Below are positions 27,194 to 38,271 of a stretch of DNA of 64,000 bases, piece by piece. The position numbers and the translations under genes were made by a program. The stretch is from Pseudoalteromonas ulvae UL12 (lineage in GTDB: Bacteria; Pseudomonadota; Gammaproteobacteria; Enterobacterales; Alteromonadaceae). Numbering within the stretch: position 1 is the first letter of the stretch; the number at the start of each line of letters is the position of its first letter. A model generated the notes under the pieces. The model had not been told where the DNA came from. It saw nothing but the letters and a program-made list of their open reading frames with translations, and did not search any database. The stretch lies in NCBI RefSeq assembly GCF_014925405.1, contig NZ_AQHJ01000033.1, positions 124,001 to 188,000 on the forward strand, given 5' to 3'.

Positions 27194-27516
27194 GCCAAAA
27201 ACCTATAATGAGGCAACCCAATCTCTTTGCTGAAATAGTGGGGGGACTTTTTAGGGAGAAGTTCACTTCGGGGCTGCTTTTTCTTATTTTGGTATCAGCG
27301 TTGGCTGTGGTTCAAGTGACACACTTGTCACGCCAAGAGTTGATTCAGCAAGATAAATTATTACAACAACGTGATGAGTATGATTTGCAGTGGCGATACT
27401 TGCTGGTGGAGCAAGAGTTTTACGCTCAGCATGCGCGCATTGAAGATATCGCGAGTAAAAAATTACAAATGAAACGCCCAGACAGCAAAGATGAACAAGT
27501 GGTGATTTTACCATGA
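27190..27516 (+). CDS. ftsL: Cell division protein FtsL
   Basis: A 108-residue bitopic protein: short cytoplasmic N-terminus, one membrane helix (about 24-44, [19 protein letters not shown]), then a periplasmic leucine-zipper-like coiled coil (about 45-95) ending in the family motif [14 protein letters not shown]. FtsL forms the FtsQLB complex and activates FtsWI septal synthesis. GTG 27190 overlaps the rsmH stop and has GAGG 5 bp upstream; an in-frame ATG 18 bp later is the alternative. Position between rsmH and ftsI is decisive. Confidence 0.95.
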   Translation: MSQKPIMRQPNLFAEIVGGLFREKFTSGLLFLILVSALAVVQVTHLSRQELIQQDKLLQQRDEYDLQWRYLLVEQEFYAQHARIEDIASKKLQMKRPDSKDEQVVILP

Positions 27517-29336
27517 CGGATGGTCAAAGGAAAAAGGTAGGAAATAGCTTTATCGCTTGGCGATTTTTTCTCGTCTGCTTTGTTATGCTTGCAGTGTTTA
27601 TCGCACTGGCTGCTCGTGCGGCCTATATTCAAATCATTGAGCCGGATATGGCTATTGATGAAAGCAATAAACGCACATTACGTGTTGAGGCGCTTCATGC
27701 TCAACGAGGGATGATTTTTGACCGTCATGGCAACGAGTTGGCAGTGAGCGTGCCTGTGGTGAGTGTTTATGCTGATCCTAAGGCACTCGATAAATCACTT
27801 GAACAGAAAGTTTTAAAAGCTGCGCGTAAGCAAGGCGAAAATATGGAGCTATTGCAAAAAGATCAGGCTGAGCTTGATAAACGTAAAAACATTGTTTATC
27901 AAAACGATCCTCGTTGGCGCGAGCTTGCCGATGTGTTGCATGATTCTCAAAGTGAAATTAATCAACGTCTTCGTGATGATCCAAGTCGCCGTTATGTGTA
28001 CCTCAAGCGTCAAATCACTCCTGCGGTCGCCAATTATATCGCCAATTTAAAACTGTCAGGTATTCACTTACTCGATGAATCAAAACGTTACTATCCAGCT
28101 GGTGAAGTTGCAGCCCATGTCGTCGGCTTTACCAATATTGATGGTGAGGGTATTGAAGGAATTGAAAACTTATTCGATCAAGCGCTAACCGGAGCGGATG
28201 GGCGCAGAACAGTTAGAAAAGATGCTAGAGGCCGCGAAATTGAAGTACTCGACGAGCGTGAACGAGTCGAACCACAAGATGTAACGCTGAGCATTGATCA
28301 ACGCATTCAAGGTATTGCTTATAAAGCGTTAAAATCAGCAGTATTAAGTTATAAAGCGACGTCAGGATCGGCGATGGTGGTGGATGTTAAAACGGGTGAA
28401 ATTTTAGCTATGGTAAACAGCCCTTCATTTAATCCGAATAATTTAACCAATGCGGCCCCACATAAACGCCGCAATCGTGCTATCACTGACTTATTTGAAC
28501 CTGGATCAACGGTAAAACCTTTGGCTGTATTGGCGGGTCTCGAATATGGGTCGATTGTGTCAGACGAAGTGATTGATACCCACCCAGGCTGGATGCGTGT
28601 GGGCGGTCGAGTGGTGACTGATCCTCGTAATAATAAAGAAATGAGCCTGCGTGAGATTTTAAAAAAATCGAGCAATATGGGTGTTGCCAAAATCGCACAA
28701 ACGTTACCAAAAGATTACTTAGTCCGCTTTTATCAAAAAGCTGGTTTTGGTGAAGATACTGGTACCAATATGGTCGGAGAAAGCAGCGGTTTATATCGCC
28801 CCGATCGTCGTTGGTCTGATTTTGAAATTGCGACATTATCGTATGGATACGCGGTTTCTGTAAGTACGGCACAGTTAGCGCGAGTTTATGCCACGCTTGG
28901 CTCGGGGGGAATTTCACGTCCGTTGACTATTTTAAAGCAATCAGAGCCAATGCCTGGCGAGCGCATTATGCAAGAGCACAATGTCAAAGCCGTGGTTGAG
29001 ATGATGGAAAGTGTTTTTGAAAAAGGCGGCACGGCACCGAATGCAAAAGTGGATGGTTATCGTGTTGCAGGTAAAACGGGTACTTCTAAAAAAGCGATAG
29101 CCGGCGGTTATGGTGACGAATATGTTGGTTATTTTGCAGGGGTTGGACCGGTGTCAGAACCGCGTTTAGCGGTTGTTGTGATGGTCAATGAACCAGGTGG
29201 CGATGTGTATTATGGTGGCGCGGTTTCAGGACCTGCATTTGCAGAAATTATGTCGGGCGCGTTACGTATTTTAAATGTAGCACCAGACCTTGAAAATTAT
29301 GCCACATTAGAAGATCAGGAGAGTAATGATGTCTGA
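27513..29336 (+). CDS. ftsI: FtsI (PBP3), septal peptidoglycan transpeptidase
   Basis: A 607-residue class B penicillin-binding protein. An N-terminal membrane anchor (about 15-38) is followed by the pedestal domain (about 55-250) with RGMIFDRHGNELAVSVP. The transpeptidase domain has the three active-site motifs STVK (Ser332-Lys335), SSN (386-388) and KTGT (521-524). It crosslinks septal peptidoglycan in partnership with FtsW and is the target of beta-lactams such as aztreonam in related species. It overlaps ftsL by four bases and murE by eight. Confidence 0.98.
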   Translation: MTDGQRKKVGNSFIAWRFFLVCFVMLAVFIALAARAAYIQIIEPDMAIDESNKRTLRVEALHAQRGMIFDRHGNELAVSVPVVSVYADPKALDKSLEQKVLKAARKQGENMELLQKDQAELDKRKNIVYQNDPRWRELADVLHDSQSEINQRLRDDPSRRYVYLKRQITPAVANYIANLKLSGIHLLDESKRYYPAGEVAAHVVGFTNIDGEGIEGIENLFDQALTGADGRRTVRKDARGREIEVLDERERVEPQDVTLSIDQRIQGIAYKALKSAVLSYKATSGSAMVVDVKTGEILAMVNSPSFNPNNLTNAAPHKRRNRAITDLFEPGSTVKPLAVLAGLEYGSIVSDEVIDTHPGWMRVGGRVVTDPRNNKEMSLREILKKSSNMGVAKIAQTLPKDYLVRFYQKAGFGEDTGTNMVGESSGLYRPDRRWSDFEIATLSYGYAVSVSTAQLARVYATLGSGGISRPLTILKQSEPMPGERIMQEHNVKAVVEMMESVFEKGGTAPNAKVDGYRVAGKTGTSKKAIAGGYGDEYVGYFAGVGPVSEPRLAVVVMVNEPGGDVYYGGAVSGPAFAEIMSGALRILNVAPDLENYATLEDQESNDV

Positions 29337-30807
29337 TCTTAAGCAAATTATGGCGCAGTTTGCCATTGAAATTCCTGATGTAAATGTACAGGACTTAGTA
29401 CTCGATAGTCGTAAAGTTAAGCCCGGAGATGTTTTTATCGCTATTCAGGGTCATGCCCAAGATGGCGGTCAATATGTCGCAAAAGCATTTGAACAAGGAG
29501 CCGTGCTCGCATTGGTCGATAGTCACTGCTCGCTTAGCATTACGGATGAAAAAATCGTATTAATCGATGATCTAAATGAAAAGCTCGCAATTATTAGTGC
29601 TGATTTTTATGGACGAGTGAGTGAAAAATTAGACTTAATTGGGGTAACCGGCACCAATGGAAAGTCGACTATAACGAGCATGATCGCTCACTTAGCCAAA
29701 GCGTGTCATTCATCAAGTGCTGTAATTGGTACCTTAGGGTGGGGTCAGCCAGATGCGTTAACTTCTTTAGACAATACCACGCCTTCCTGTGTTGAACTTC
29801 AGCAAATTTTGAGTCAGCTCCATCAGCAACATACCCAGTTAGTCGCGATGGAAGTGTCATCACATGGTTTAGTGCAAGGTCGCACCGCTGAAAATCGCTT
29901 TAAAGTCGCTGTGTTTAGTAATTTGTCGCGTGATCATCTTGATTATCATGGTGATATGGATAGTTATGCTGATGCAAAGCTGACGCTGTTTAAATCTTAC
30001 CAACCAGAAATCTGCGTATTTAACCGCGATGATCTCACCGCAAAAGCATGGTTAGCTAATAACGAGTTTAATCGCTGTGTTGTCTATGGAAAAGCGCCGC
30101 ACGATCTAGATATCTCAAGCCTTGAATCTGAGCATTATGTGCTGTTTGCATCAGTGCAATACCACGCAACAGGATTACATGCCCAATTGATCACTAGTTG
30201 GGGAAATATTGCTATCCAATGTCCGCTGTTTGGTGAGTTTAATTTATACAACGTAAGCGCAGCTATCGCGACATTATTAAGTTTAGGGTTTGAGTTGGGC
30301 GCGTTAGTTGACGCAATTAAGTGTTTAGCGCCTGTTTCTGGGCGCATGCAGGCATTTAGTGCCCCAAATAAACCAACTTGCGTAGTTGATTATGCTCATA
30401 CACCCGATGCCCTCGCGCTGGCACTCAAAGCATTACAACAGCACGTGCCTGGTAAAGTGACGTGTGTGTTTGGCTGCGGTGGCGATAGAGATAAAGGTAA
30501 GCGCCCACTGATGGCAAAAGCTGCGGCGCAATATGCCAATAAAATAATAATAACAAGTGATAATCCTCGTAGTGAAAATCCGATGCACATCATTGCTGAT
30601 GTAGCAGCAGGACTGAGCGATCTCAGTCAGGTTGTTTTAGAAGCCGATCGTGCAAAGGCCATTGAAATAGCCATTACTCAGGCCTCTGCTGATGATGTTA
30701 TTTTAATCGCCGGAAAAGGTCATGAGGATTATCAAATCATCTCAAATCAGGTTTTACGCTTTTGTGATAGGGCGTGGGTCCAACAGCTGTTAAAAGGGCA
30801 ATGCTGA
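29329..30807 (+). CDS. murE: UDP-MurNAc-tripeptide synthetase (meso-DAP adding)
   Basis: A 492-residue Mur ligase that adds the third residue of the stem peptide. The ATP loop is GTNGKST (108-114). The specificity motif DNPR (411-414) is the one that selects meso-diaminopimelate, so the peptidoglycan is of the usual Gram-negative A1-gamma type. Two adjacent ATG codons (29326, 29329) overlap the ftsI end; AGGAG spacing favours the second. The gene overlaps murF by one base at its TGATG junction. Confidence 0.98.
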   Translation: MSDLKQIMAQFAIEIPDVNVQDLVLDSRKVKPGDVFIAIQGHAQDGGQYVAKAFEQGAVLALVDSHCSLSITDEKIVLIDDLNEKLAIISADFYGRVSEKLDLIGVTGTNGKSTITSMIAHLAKACHSSSAVIGTLGWGQPDALTSLDNTTPSCVELQQILSQLHQQHTQLVAMEVSSHGLVQGRTAENRFKVAVFSNLSRDHLDYHGDMDSYADAKLTLFKSYQPEICVFNRDDLTAKAWLANNEFNRCVVYGKAPHDLDISSLESEHYVLFASVQYHATGLHAQLITSWGNIAIQCPLFGEFNLYNVSAAIATLLSLGFELGALVDAIKCLAPVSGRMQAFSAPNKPTCVVDYAHTPDALALALKALQQHVPGKVTCVFGCGGDRDKGKRPLMAKAAAQYANKIIITSDNPRSENPMHIIADVAAGLSDLSQVVLEADRAKAIEIAITQASADDVILIAGKGHEDYQIISNQVLRFCDRAWVQQLLKGQC

Positions 30808-32195
30808 TGATCCCAATGGATTTTAATTGGATTAAACAAGTTTTATCAACATCGTATGAAGGTCAAAACGATACGGTGCTTAATATCAATACGGATACTC
30901 GAACGATCAAACCGGGTGAAGTATTTTTAGCTTTAAAAGGGCCTAATTTTGATGGCCACAAGTTTGTTGAACAAGCCATAGCACAAGGCGCAATCGCAGT
31001 GATTGTTGATCATTCAGTGACGGTTCAAGTTCCTGAGTTTATTGTGCCCGACACTCGTTTAGCCTTAGGTCAGTTAGGTGCGGCTGTCATGGCGCAAGTT
31101 AAACCAAAAACAATAGCGATCACAGGCAGTGTTGGTAAAACGACTGTCAAAGAAATGTGTGCAGCGATTTTGGAAAATCACGGCAACGTACTCGCAACAA
31201 AAGGGAACTTCAATAATGACATTGGCGTGCCACTGACGTTATTACGACTTGAGCCACAGCATGAATATGCAGTGATAGAGTTAGGAGCGAATCACATTGG
31301 TGAAATCGGTTATACCACTTCATTGGTTAAGCCTGATGTTGCGGTGGTGTGTAATGTTGCAGCTGCGCATTTAGAAGGGTTTGGTTCATTAGACGGTGTG
31401 GCGCAAGCCAAAGGTGAAATATTCACCGGTTTAAAACCAGATGGAATCGCCGTAGTAAACGCCGATAGTCCTTATGCTGACTATTGGCTCAGCAGCTTAG
31501 GTGAGAGCCAAGTGACTCAGTTCTCAGCGACCGAGCAAAAAGATGTTTGGTCTGAGCAGATCACACTCGATCGATTTGGCCGAGCATCGTTTACCTTATG
31601 TTGCGGTAGCGAGCAAGTTGCAGTTAAATTAACGATCCCAGGTGAGCATAATGTCACCAACGCGTTAATCGCTGCTTCTTTAACACTGCCTTTTGGGGTG
31701 ACTTTAGCACAAGTCGCTAAAGGTTTAGCGACAATGCCAATGGTTCAAGGGCGTGTAAATCTCATTGAAGTCAATCAAGATTTAACAGTAATTGATGATA
31801 CTTACAACGCCAATGTTCAGTCAGTTAAAGCTGGGATAAATTTATTGGCTGGCATTGATGGGCATAAAATTTTTGCTTTTGGTGACATGGGAGAGCTGGG
31901 TGAAGAGGCGCGTTCATATCATCAAGAAGTGGGTGAATATGCTAAACAAAAAGGCATTAGCTCGTTTTATAGTTTAGGGGTGTTAAGTCGTTATGCCAGT
32001 GATGTTTACGAACAACCTGGATTGCACTTTTCATCACGCAGTCAGTTATTAGCAGCCATAGCATCAGATATGGCTGGCGTTGAGGGTCCAATTACCATTT
32101 TAGTAAAAGGATCGCGTAGTTCACGTATGGAGTTGTTGGTGCAAGAGATTGTCGCAGATGCTCAAAATAAAAATAATGGAGCACAGTCATGTTAG
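30807..32195 (+). CDS. murF: UDP-MurNAc-tripeptide D-Ala-D-Ala ligase
   Basis: A 462-residue Mur ligase that attaches D-Ala-D-Ala to complete the pentapeptide. The ATP-binding loop is ITGSVGKT (about 105-112). Family stretches [44 protein letters not shown] and [11 protein letters not shown] are present. ATG 30807 sits in TGATG with the murE stop and has AAAGGG 8 bp upstream; an in-frame ATG at 30801 would add two residues. It overlaps mraY by seven bases. Confidence 0.97.
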   Translation: MIPMDFNWIKQVLSTSYEGQNDTVLNINTDTRTIKPGEVFLALKGPNFDGHKFVEQAIAQGAIAVIVDHSVTVQVPEFIVPDTRLALGQLGAAVMAQVKPKTIAITGSVGKTTVKEMCAAILENHGNVLATKGNFNNDIGVPLTLLRLEPQHEYAVIELGANHIGEIGYTTSLVKPDVAVVCNVAAAHLEGFGSLDGVAQAKGEIFTGLKPDGIAVVNADSPYADYWLSSLGESQVTQFSATEQKDVWSEQITLDRFGRASFTLCCGSEQVAVKLTIPGEHNVTNALIAASLTLPFGVTLAQVAKGLATMPMVQGRVNLIEVNQDLTVIDDTYNANVQSVKAGINLLAGIDGHKIFAFGDMGELGEEARSYHQEVGEYAKQKGISSFYSLGVLSRYASDVYEQPGLHFSSRSQLLAAIASDMAGVEGPITILVKGSRSSRMELLVQEIVADAQNKNNGAQSC

Positions 32196-33271
32196 TTTGG
32201 TTAGCGGAATACTTAACACAGTATTATTCAGGGTTTAATGTTTTTTCTTACCTGACATTCCGCTCTATTTTAGGGGTGTTGACCGCTTTATTTATCTCTT
32301 TGTATTTCGGTCCTAAAGTGATCCGCTATTTGCAGCGCATGCAAATCGGACAAACGGTTCGTGATGATGGCCCCGAGTCGCACTTATCTAAATCGGGCAC
32401 ACCGACAATGGGTGGGGTTTTGATTTTAGTATCGATATTCTCAAGTACTTTGTTGTGGTCAGATTTGAGCAATAAATATGTGTTGGTCACGTTATTTGTG
32501 ATTGGTTCATTGGGGGTTGTGGGTTTTGTCGATGATTACCGCAAGGTTGTACGTAAAGACAGTAAAGGCCTAATCGCTCGCTGGAAATATTTTTGGCAAT
32601 CCGTTATTGCCATCGCAACGGGGGTCTTTTTATACAGCACGGCAACCTTAAGCGCAGAAACATCATTAGTGGTGCCTTTCTTTAAAGAGCTTTTACCACA
32701 ACTGGGTATTTTCTTCATTGTGATGAGTTATTTTGTCATTGTCGGTACTTCTAATGCCGTCAATTTGACCGATGGTCTTGATGGACTCGCAATAGTGCCA
32801 ACCATTTTAGTGGCAGCTGCGTTAGCGCTCATTGCTTATGTGACGGGTAACATTAATTATGCGACTTATTTACACCTGCCACATATTCCTCTGACAAGTG
32901 AGTTAGTGATTGTGTGCATGACGATTGTCGGCGCAGGGTTAGGATTTTTATGGTTTAACACTTACCCAGCACAAGTTTTCATGGGTGATGTGGGCTCGCT
33001 AGCACTCGGTGGAGCGCTGGGGATTATTGCGATTTTAGTAAGACAAGAACTAGTACTCATCATTATGGGCGGAGTTTTTGTTATGGAAGCGTTATCTGTA
33101 ATTTTACAAGTTGGCTCGTATAAATTGCGTGGCCAGCGAATATTTAGAATGGCACCGATCCACCACCATTATGAACTTAAAGGTTGGCCTGAACCTCGTG
33201 TAATTGTAAGGTTTTGGATTATTTCGGTGGTGTTAGTTTTGGCTGGTTTAGCGACTTTAAAGATACGATAA
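32189..33271 (+). CDS. mraY: Phospho-MurNAc-pentapeptide transferase (lipid I synthase)
   Basis: A 360-residue integral membrane enzyme with about ten helices. It moves phospho-MurNAc-pentapeptide to undecaprenyl phosphate on the cytoplasmic face. Signatures are [31 protein letters not shown] with the catalytic Asp pair, [27 protein letters not shown] and [11 protein letters not shown], whose His cluster completes the active site. The stop is followed directly by the murD ATG. Confidence 0.98.
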   Translation: MLVWLAEYLTQYYSGFNVFSYLTFRSILGVLTALFISLYFGPKVIRYLQRMQIGQTVRDDGPESHLSKSGTPTMGGVLILVSIFSSTLLWSDLSNKYVLVTLFVIGSLGVVGFVDDYRKVVRKDSKGLIARWKYFWQSVIAIATGVFLYSTATLSAETSLVVPFFKELLPQLGIFFIVMSYFVIVGTSNAVNLTDGLDGLAIVPTILVAAALALIAYVTGNINYATYLHLPHIPLTSELVIVCMTIVGAGLGFLWFNTYPAQVFMGDVGSLALGGALGIIAILVRQELVLIIMGGVFVMEALSVILQVGSYKLRGQRIFRMAPIHHHYELKGWPEPRVIVRFWIISVVLVLAGLATLKIR

Positions 33272-34600
33272 ATGAGTTATTTAACGCAGTTACAATCACA
33301 ACGAATTATTGTGCTTGGGCTCGGAGTTTCCGGCCTGAGCACTGTGCGTTTTCTGCAAAGCAAAAATATCAACTTTAAAGTGGTCGATAGTCGTCCAAAT
33401 CCTGCTGGTAGTGAGGAACTAGCGCTACAGTGGCCACATTTAGACACGTATTTTGGCGATCTTGATGGTGCTGATTTAGCTAACTGTGATTTGATAGTGA
33501 TAAGCCCAGGTATAGCGCTTGCCACACCACAAGTTCAAGCAGCACTTGCCGCCGAAGTGGAAGTGATTGGCGACATCGAATTATTTGCACGTTTAAATAC
33601 TAAGCCTGTTGTTGCTGTGACCGGCTCGAATGGTAAATCGACAGTGGTTACATTAGCTGCCGAAGTGCTTGAAGCTGCGGGTAAAAAAGTTGCGCTTGCA
33701 GGTAACATTGGCACCCCAGTGCTAGATGTGATTGATGAAAACATTGATATTTTTGTACTGGAGTTATCGAGCTTTCAGTTAGAAACAACCTCCAGTTTAA
33801 CGCCAGTCTCCGCCTGTATTTTGAATCTATGTGAAGATCATATGGATCGTTATACAGGAATGGAAAGTTACTGCGCTGCCAAGCAACGCATCTATGTAGG
33901 TGCCCAATTAGCGGTATTTAATGTTGATGATGTGCTAACTCACCCACTTAATCAGCAAGAAAGTGTCAGCTTTGGTGCTTATGATGCTGATTTTCATTTA
34001 AGTGAGGTTAATACTGAGTCCTTTTTTAGTGCTCATTCTCAAGTTGTGTTGCCGGTATCGGCGCTGCGTGCTGTGGGTAAACATAATCAACTCAACGCAT
34101 TAGCTGTGATGGCCTTACTGTCACCATTTACGTTAAGCAGTGATATTTTCCATAAAGCTTTTCAGTCTTTTCAAGGTTTAGAGCATCGCTGCCAATTTGT
34201 TGCTGAGCAAGATGGAGTGGAGTTTTTTAATGATTCAAAAGCCACCAATGTTGGGGCGACGATTAGCTCAATTGAAGGATTAGCCAGAAAAACTGGACGA
34301 TTAATTTTAATCGCGGGCGGCGAAGGTAAAGGGGCGGATTTTTCGCCATTGACTCACTACCTCAATCAGTACGTTGCGGAACTCATTTGTTTTGGTAAAG
34401 ATGCCAAGCAAATCGCAGCGTTAAAAGATGGGGCGCATTTAGTGACCTGCATGGCTGAAGCCGTTAGCCTTGCGAAGTCGTTAGCGACTCATCACGACCG
34501 AGTTTTATTGGCACCAGCGTGTGCCAGTTTAGATATGTATCCTAATTACATGGCACGAGGAAAAGAGTTTGTGCAGTGCGTGACAGGAGCATCTCTATGA
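33272..34600 (+). CDS. murD: UDP-MurNAc-L-alanine D-glutamate ligase
   Basis: A 442-residue Mur ligase that adds D-glutamate to UDP-MurNAc-L-Ala. The N-terminal nucleotide fold has IIVLGLGVSGLSTVRFL. The ATP loop is GSNGKST (118-124). LELSSFQLETT and NLCEDHMDRY follow, and NDSKATN near residue 322 marks the C-terminal domain. The ATG follows the mraY stop with no spacing. Its TGA overlaps the ftsW ATG (ATGA). Confidence 0.98.
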   Translation: MSYLTQLQSQRIIVLGLGVSGLSTVRFLQSKNINFKVVDSRPNPAGSEELALQWPHLDTYFGDLDGADLANCDLIVISPGIALATPQVQAALAAEVEVIGDIELFARLNTKPVVAVTGSNGKSTVVTLAAEVLEAAGKKVALAGNIGTPVLDVIDENIDIFVLELSSFQLETTSSLTPVSACILNLCEDHMDRYTGMESYCAAKQRIYVGAQLAVFNVDDVLTHPLNQQESVSFGAYDADFHLSEVNTESFFSAHSQVVLPVSALRAVGKHNQLNALAVMALLSPFTLSSDIFHKAFQSFQGLEHRCQFVAEQDGVEFFNDSKATNVGATISSIEGLARKTGRLILIAGGEGKGADFSPLTHYLNQYVAELICFGKDAKQIAALKDGAHLVTCMAEAVSLAKSLATHHDRVLLAPACASLDMYPNYMARGKEFVQCVTGASL

Positions 34601-35769
34601 CGCTTGTAGAGCAATTTCAACGGCGATTTAGCTCGGATAAACCCGAGCCACTGTTTGATATCAAACTTTTATATTGCGTGCTGCTTTTGATTGGTTTGGG
34701 TTTTGTAATGGTCAGCAGTGCGTCGATGCCAGTGGCTGAGCGTTTGTATGATAACCCGTTTCATATCACCATTCGCCACAGCATGTTTTTAGGCATGAGT
34801 ATTTTGTTATTTTGGTTTAGTACAACTGTGCCAATGGAGTGGTGGAAAAAAGCCAATATGCCGTTGTTATTTATCGGGCTTGGTTTGTTAGTGTTGGTGC
34901 TTATTGTCGGTCGCGAAGTGAATGGTTCGAAACGCTGGATCCCGGTTGGGCCGGTTGGTTTGCAGGCCGCTGAAGTCGCAAAATTATGCTTTTTCAGTTA
35001 TATCGCGGGCTATTTAGTTCGAAAGCGTGCTGAGGTACAAGAGAACTTAAAAGGGTTTGCGAAGCCAATAGCTGTGTTTGCTATTTATGCCTTGCTGATT
35101 CTTAAACAGCCGGATTTAGGGACTGTGTTAGTGATGTTTGTCACGACTCTAGGATTGTTGTTTATTGCCGGGGCTAAATTATGGCAGTTCTTTGCATTGC
35201 TTGTAACCGCGGCTTTTTTGGTGGTGATTTTAATTGTCTTTGAACCATACCGAATGGCGAGAGTAGTCGGCTTTTTAGAGCCTTGGGATGATCCCTTTGG
35301 CAAGGGTTATCAATTAGTTCAGTCGTTAATGGCTTACAGCCGCGGTGGTTGGTTTGGTCAGGGACTCGGCAACAGTGTGCAGAAGCTGCAATATTTACCT
35401 GAAGCGCATAATGATTTTATTTTTGCAGTGATAGGCGAAGAGCTTGGTTTTATTGGCGTGTTAAGTATTTTATTGGTCATTGCGACCTTGGTTTATCGCG
35501 CATTTTCTATTGGGCAGCGGGCGCTTAAAGCTGGTAAAGAGTACGAAGGCTACTTTGCCTTGGCAATCGGTATTTGGTTTGCGTTTCAAAGCATCGTTAA
35601 TGTTGGCGCAAGCGCAGGAATGCTCCCGACCAAAGGGCTGACATTTCCTTTTGTGTCTTATGGTGGCTCAAGTTTAATGATCATGACGCTCGCCGCAGGG
35701 ATTTTATTACGTGTTGATTTTGAAGTTAAAATGGCCACGAAACAAGCCACAGGAGGCCGAAAAAAATGA
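34597..35769 (+). CDS. ftsW: FtsW, septal peptidoglycan polymerase of the SEDS family
   Basis: A 390-residue protein with about ten membrane helices. SEDS hallmarks: LLIGLGFVMVSSAS, GREVNGSKRWIPVGPVGLQAAEVAKL, QPDLGTVLVMF, the catalytic-Asp loop LEPWDDPFGKGYQLVQSL, and LPEAHNDFIFAVIGEELGF. FtsW polymerises glycan strands at the septum with FtsI. ATG 34597 overlaps the murD stop and has AGGAG 8 bp upstream; a longer frame inside murD is unlikely. It overlaps murG by four bases. Confidence 0.97.
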   Translation: MTLVEQFQRRFSSDKPEPLFDIKLLYCVLLLIGLGFVMVSSASMPVAERLYDNPFHITIRHSMFLGMSILLFWFSTTVPMEWWKKANMPLLFIGLGLLVLVLIVGREVNGSKRWIPVGPVGLQAAEVAKLCFFSYIAGYLVRKRAEVQENLKGFAKPIAVFAIYALLILKQPDLGTVLVMFVTTLGLLFIAGAKLWQFFALLVTAAFLVVILIVFEPYRMARVVGFLEPWDDPFGKGYQLVQSLMAYSRGGWFGQGLGNSVQKLQYLPEAHNDFIFAVIGEELGFIGVLSILLVIATLVYRAFSIGQRALKAGKEYEGYFALAIGIWFAFQSIVNVGASAGMLPTKGLTFPFVSYGGSSLMIMTLAAGILLRVDFEVKMATKQATGGRKK

Positions 35770-36824
35770 CTAAGAAGCTGATGGTGGTTGCTGGTGGAAC
35801 GGGCGGGCATATTTTTCCTGGTATTGCTGTGGCTGAGTATTTAAAAGCACAAGGCTGGCAAGTCGTGTGGCTTGGCACCGCTGACAGAATGGAAGCAAGC
35901 GTAGTACCAAAACATGGCTTTGATATTCGCTTTATTAAGGTTAAAGGCGTACGTGGAAATGGTTTAAAACGCTTATTCACCGCTCCTTTTATGGTGTTAA
36001 AAGCGATTTTTACAGCACGTAAAATTATGCAACAAGAGCAGCCTGATGTGTTGCTAGCGATGGGGGGGTATGTAACCGGCCCCGCTGGTATAGCAGCAAA
36101 AACTCTTGGCATTCCGTTAATTATTCATGAGCAAAATGCGGTTGCTGGAGTGAGTAACAAGCTGCTCGCCAAGTTTGCTAACCGAGTATGTGCGGCGTTT
36201 CCGGCTGCATTTGAACAAGGTATAGCCACACTGGTGGGAAATCCTGTACGCACCAGTGTTAGCCAGATCATTCACCACTTTGATGAACAAAAATGCAAAG
36301 TCTTGGTCGTAGGTGGATCCCTTGGGGCTGCTGCGCTTAACGATGCACTGCCAGAAGTGTTTGCAAAATTAAATGAGATTAAGCCGATGTCTGTTTGGCA
36401 TCAAACAGGCAAGGGGCATGTTGGTGGCGTAACAGCGCAATATCAATCGCTTGCATTGACCGCTAATGTGAGTGAGTTTATTGATGATATCGATCAAGCT
36501 TATGCATGGGCGGATCTGGTGATCTGCCGAGCAGGTGCATTAACCGTTAGTGAAATTGCAGCGGCAGGTAAAATGGCCGTATTTGTGCCGTTCCCTCATG
36601 CTGTGGATGATCATCAAACGGCAAATGCGGGCTATTTAGTCGATAGTCATGCTGCTTTGCTAATCCAGCAGCACGAAATGAATACAGAGCGTTTGGTTGC
36701 GCTATTGCAACCATATGTTGAGAATAAAGAATTAATCAGTGACATGGCTAAACAAGCCAAAGCGCTAGCAAAGCTAGATGCGACAGAGCAAATGGCTATG
36801 TACTGTGAACAATTAAGTAAATAA
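35766..36824 (+). CDS. murG: UDP-GlcNAc:lipid I N-acetylglucosaminyltransferase (lipid II synthase)
   Basis: A 352-residue GT28 glycosyltransferase peripheral to the inner membrane. The N-terminal G-loop is [10 protein letters not shown] (10-19), the second G-loop [13 protein letters not shown] is near 178-190, and the donor-site block [35 protein letters not shown] is complete. It makes lipid II from lipid I. GGAGG lies upstream of the ATG, which overlaps the ftsW stop. Confidence 0.98.
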   Translation: MTKKLMVVAGGTGGHIFPGIAVAEYLKAQGWQVVWLGTADRMEASVVPKHGFDIRFIKVKGVRGNGLKRLFTAPFMVLKAIFTARKIMQQEQPDVLLAMGGYVTGPAGIAAKTLGIPLIIHEQNAVAGVSNKLLAKFANRVCAAFPAAFEQGIATLVGNPVRTSVSQIIHHFDEQKCKVLVVGGSLGAAALNDALPEVFAKLNEIKPMSVWHQTGKGHVGGVTAQYQSLALTANVSEFIDDIDQAYAWADLVICRAGALTVSEIAAAGKMAVFVPFPHAVDDHQTANAGYLVDSHAALLIQQHEMNTERLVALLQPYVENKELISDMAKQAKALAKLDATEQMAMYCEQLSK

Positions 36825-36834
36825 AGAGAATTTA

Positions 36835-38271
36835 GTGAATCAAATAAGTAAGTTACCCGCAATGAGACGTGTCGAATCTATCCATTTTATTGGTATAGGT
36901 GGTGCGGGTATGGGTGGAATTGCTGAAGTGTTAGCGAACGAAGGCTATAAAATTACCGGCTCAGATATCGCTGCAAACTCAATGACAGAGCGCTTATCTG
37001 CGTTAGGGGCGACAATTTATATTGGCCATGAGGCCTGTAATGTAGCAAATGCGAGTGTGGTAGTAGTCTCAAGTGCGATAGATCATAGCAACCCAGAAAT
37101 TATAGCGGCCCAGCAAAATCATACACCTATTGTACGTCGTGCAGAGATGTTGGCTGAATTAATGCGCTTTCGCCATGGAATTGCCATTGCTGGAACGCAT
37201 GGGAAAACAACGACAACCAGTTTAATCGCCAGCATTTTTGCAAAGGCTGAATTAGATCCAACGTTCGTAATCGGTGGGTTATTAAATAGTGCTGGGACTA
37301 ATGCAAAATTGGGCTCAAGCCGCTTTTTGATTGCTGAAGCTGATGAAAGCGATGCGTCATTTTTGCATCTTCAGCCTATGGTGTCAGTGATAACCAATAT
37401 TGAAGCTGATCATATGGATACGTACCAAGGTGACTTTGAAAATATGAAAGACACCTACATTGAGTTTATCCATAACTTACCATTTTACGGTTTAGCGGTT
37501 GTTTGCGCAGACGATGCCGTGATTGAAGAATTACAGCCAAGATTTGGCCGCAAGTTCTTAACCTATGGTCAAGCTGAAAATGCTGATTATCGAATGACTG
37601 GCTTTAGCCAATCAGGTAATACAAGTACGTTTACTGTCACAGATAAATCAGGGCATGCCTTAGCTGTTAACTTGAATATGCCTGGCCTTCATAATGCACT
37701 TAATGCTACGGCGGCAATTGCTGTCGCAAAAGATGAAGGGATTGCGGATGACGCTATTATCGCAGCGTTAAGTGAGTTTGAAGGAATTGGTCGACGCTTT
37801 CAGCATTATGGGCAATTTTCAACTGAGCGTGGTGACGTGATGCTGGTTGATGATTATGGTCATCACCCATCAGAAGTGGCCGCGACAATCAAAGCGGTAA
37901 GAGAGGGCTGGCCTGAAAAACGCTTAGTGATGGCGTATCAACCACACCGATATACCAGAACCCGTGATCTTTACGAAGAGTTTGTGCAGGTGTTAGCGGA
38001 TGTTGATTTATTACTGTTGCTTGAGGTGTATCCTGCAGGAGAGCAAGCCATTCCAGGAGCTGATAGTAAAAGTCTTTGTCGGAGCTTACGTCAAAGAGGT
38101 AAAGAGCCTCTTTATATTGCTAGCCCTGCGGATTTACCACAAGTGCTTAGTGAAGTGTTACATGGCGATGATTTAGTGCTGACACAAGGTGCCGGTAATA
38201 TCGGCCAATTAGTTAAAGTACTGGCTGATACCCAGTTAGATATTGAGAAGTTAAAGCAGGTGAATGCATGA
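36835..38271 (+). CDS. murC: UDP-MurNAc L-alanine ligase
   Basis: A 478-residue Mur ligase that begins stem-peptide synthesis with L-alanine. The N-terminal fold has [17 protein letters not shown]. The ATP loop is GTHGKTT (120-126). [14 protein letters not shown] and [14 protein letters not shown] are further signatures. The start is GTG 36835 with AAAGAGAA upstream; ATG at codon 10 is a weaker option. The stop overlaps ddlB by four bases. Confidence 0.97.
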   Translation: MNQISKLPAMRRVESIHFIGIGGAGMGGIAEVLANEGYKITGSDIAANSMTERLSALGATIYIGHEACNVANASVVVVSSAIDHSNPEIIAAQQNHTPIVRRAEMLAELMRFRHGIAIAGTHGKTTTTSLIASIFAKAELDPTFVIGGLLNSAGTNAKLGSSRFLIAEADESDASFLHLQPMVSVITNIEADHMDTYQGDFENMKDTYIEFIHNLPFYGLAVVCADDAVIEELQPRFGRKFLTYGQAENADYRMTGFSQSGNTSTFTVTDKSGHALAVNLNMPGLHNALNATAAIAVAKDEGIADDAIIAALSEFEGIGRRFQHYGQFSTERGDVMLVDDYGHHPSEVAATIKAVREGWPEKRLVMAYQPHRYTRTRDLYEEFVQVLADVDLLLLLEVYPAGEQAIPGADSKSLCRSLRQRGKEPLYIASPADLPQVLSEVLHGDDLVLTQGAGNIGQLVKVLADTQLDIEKLKQVNA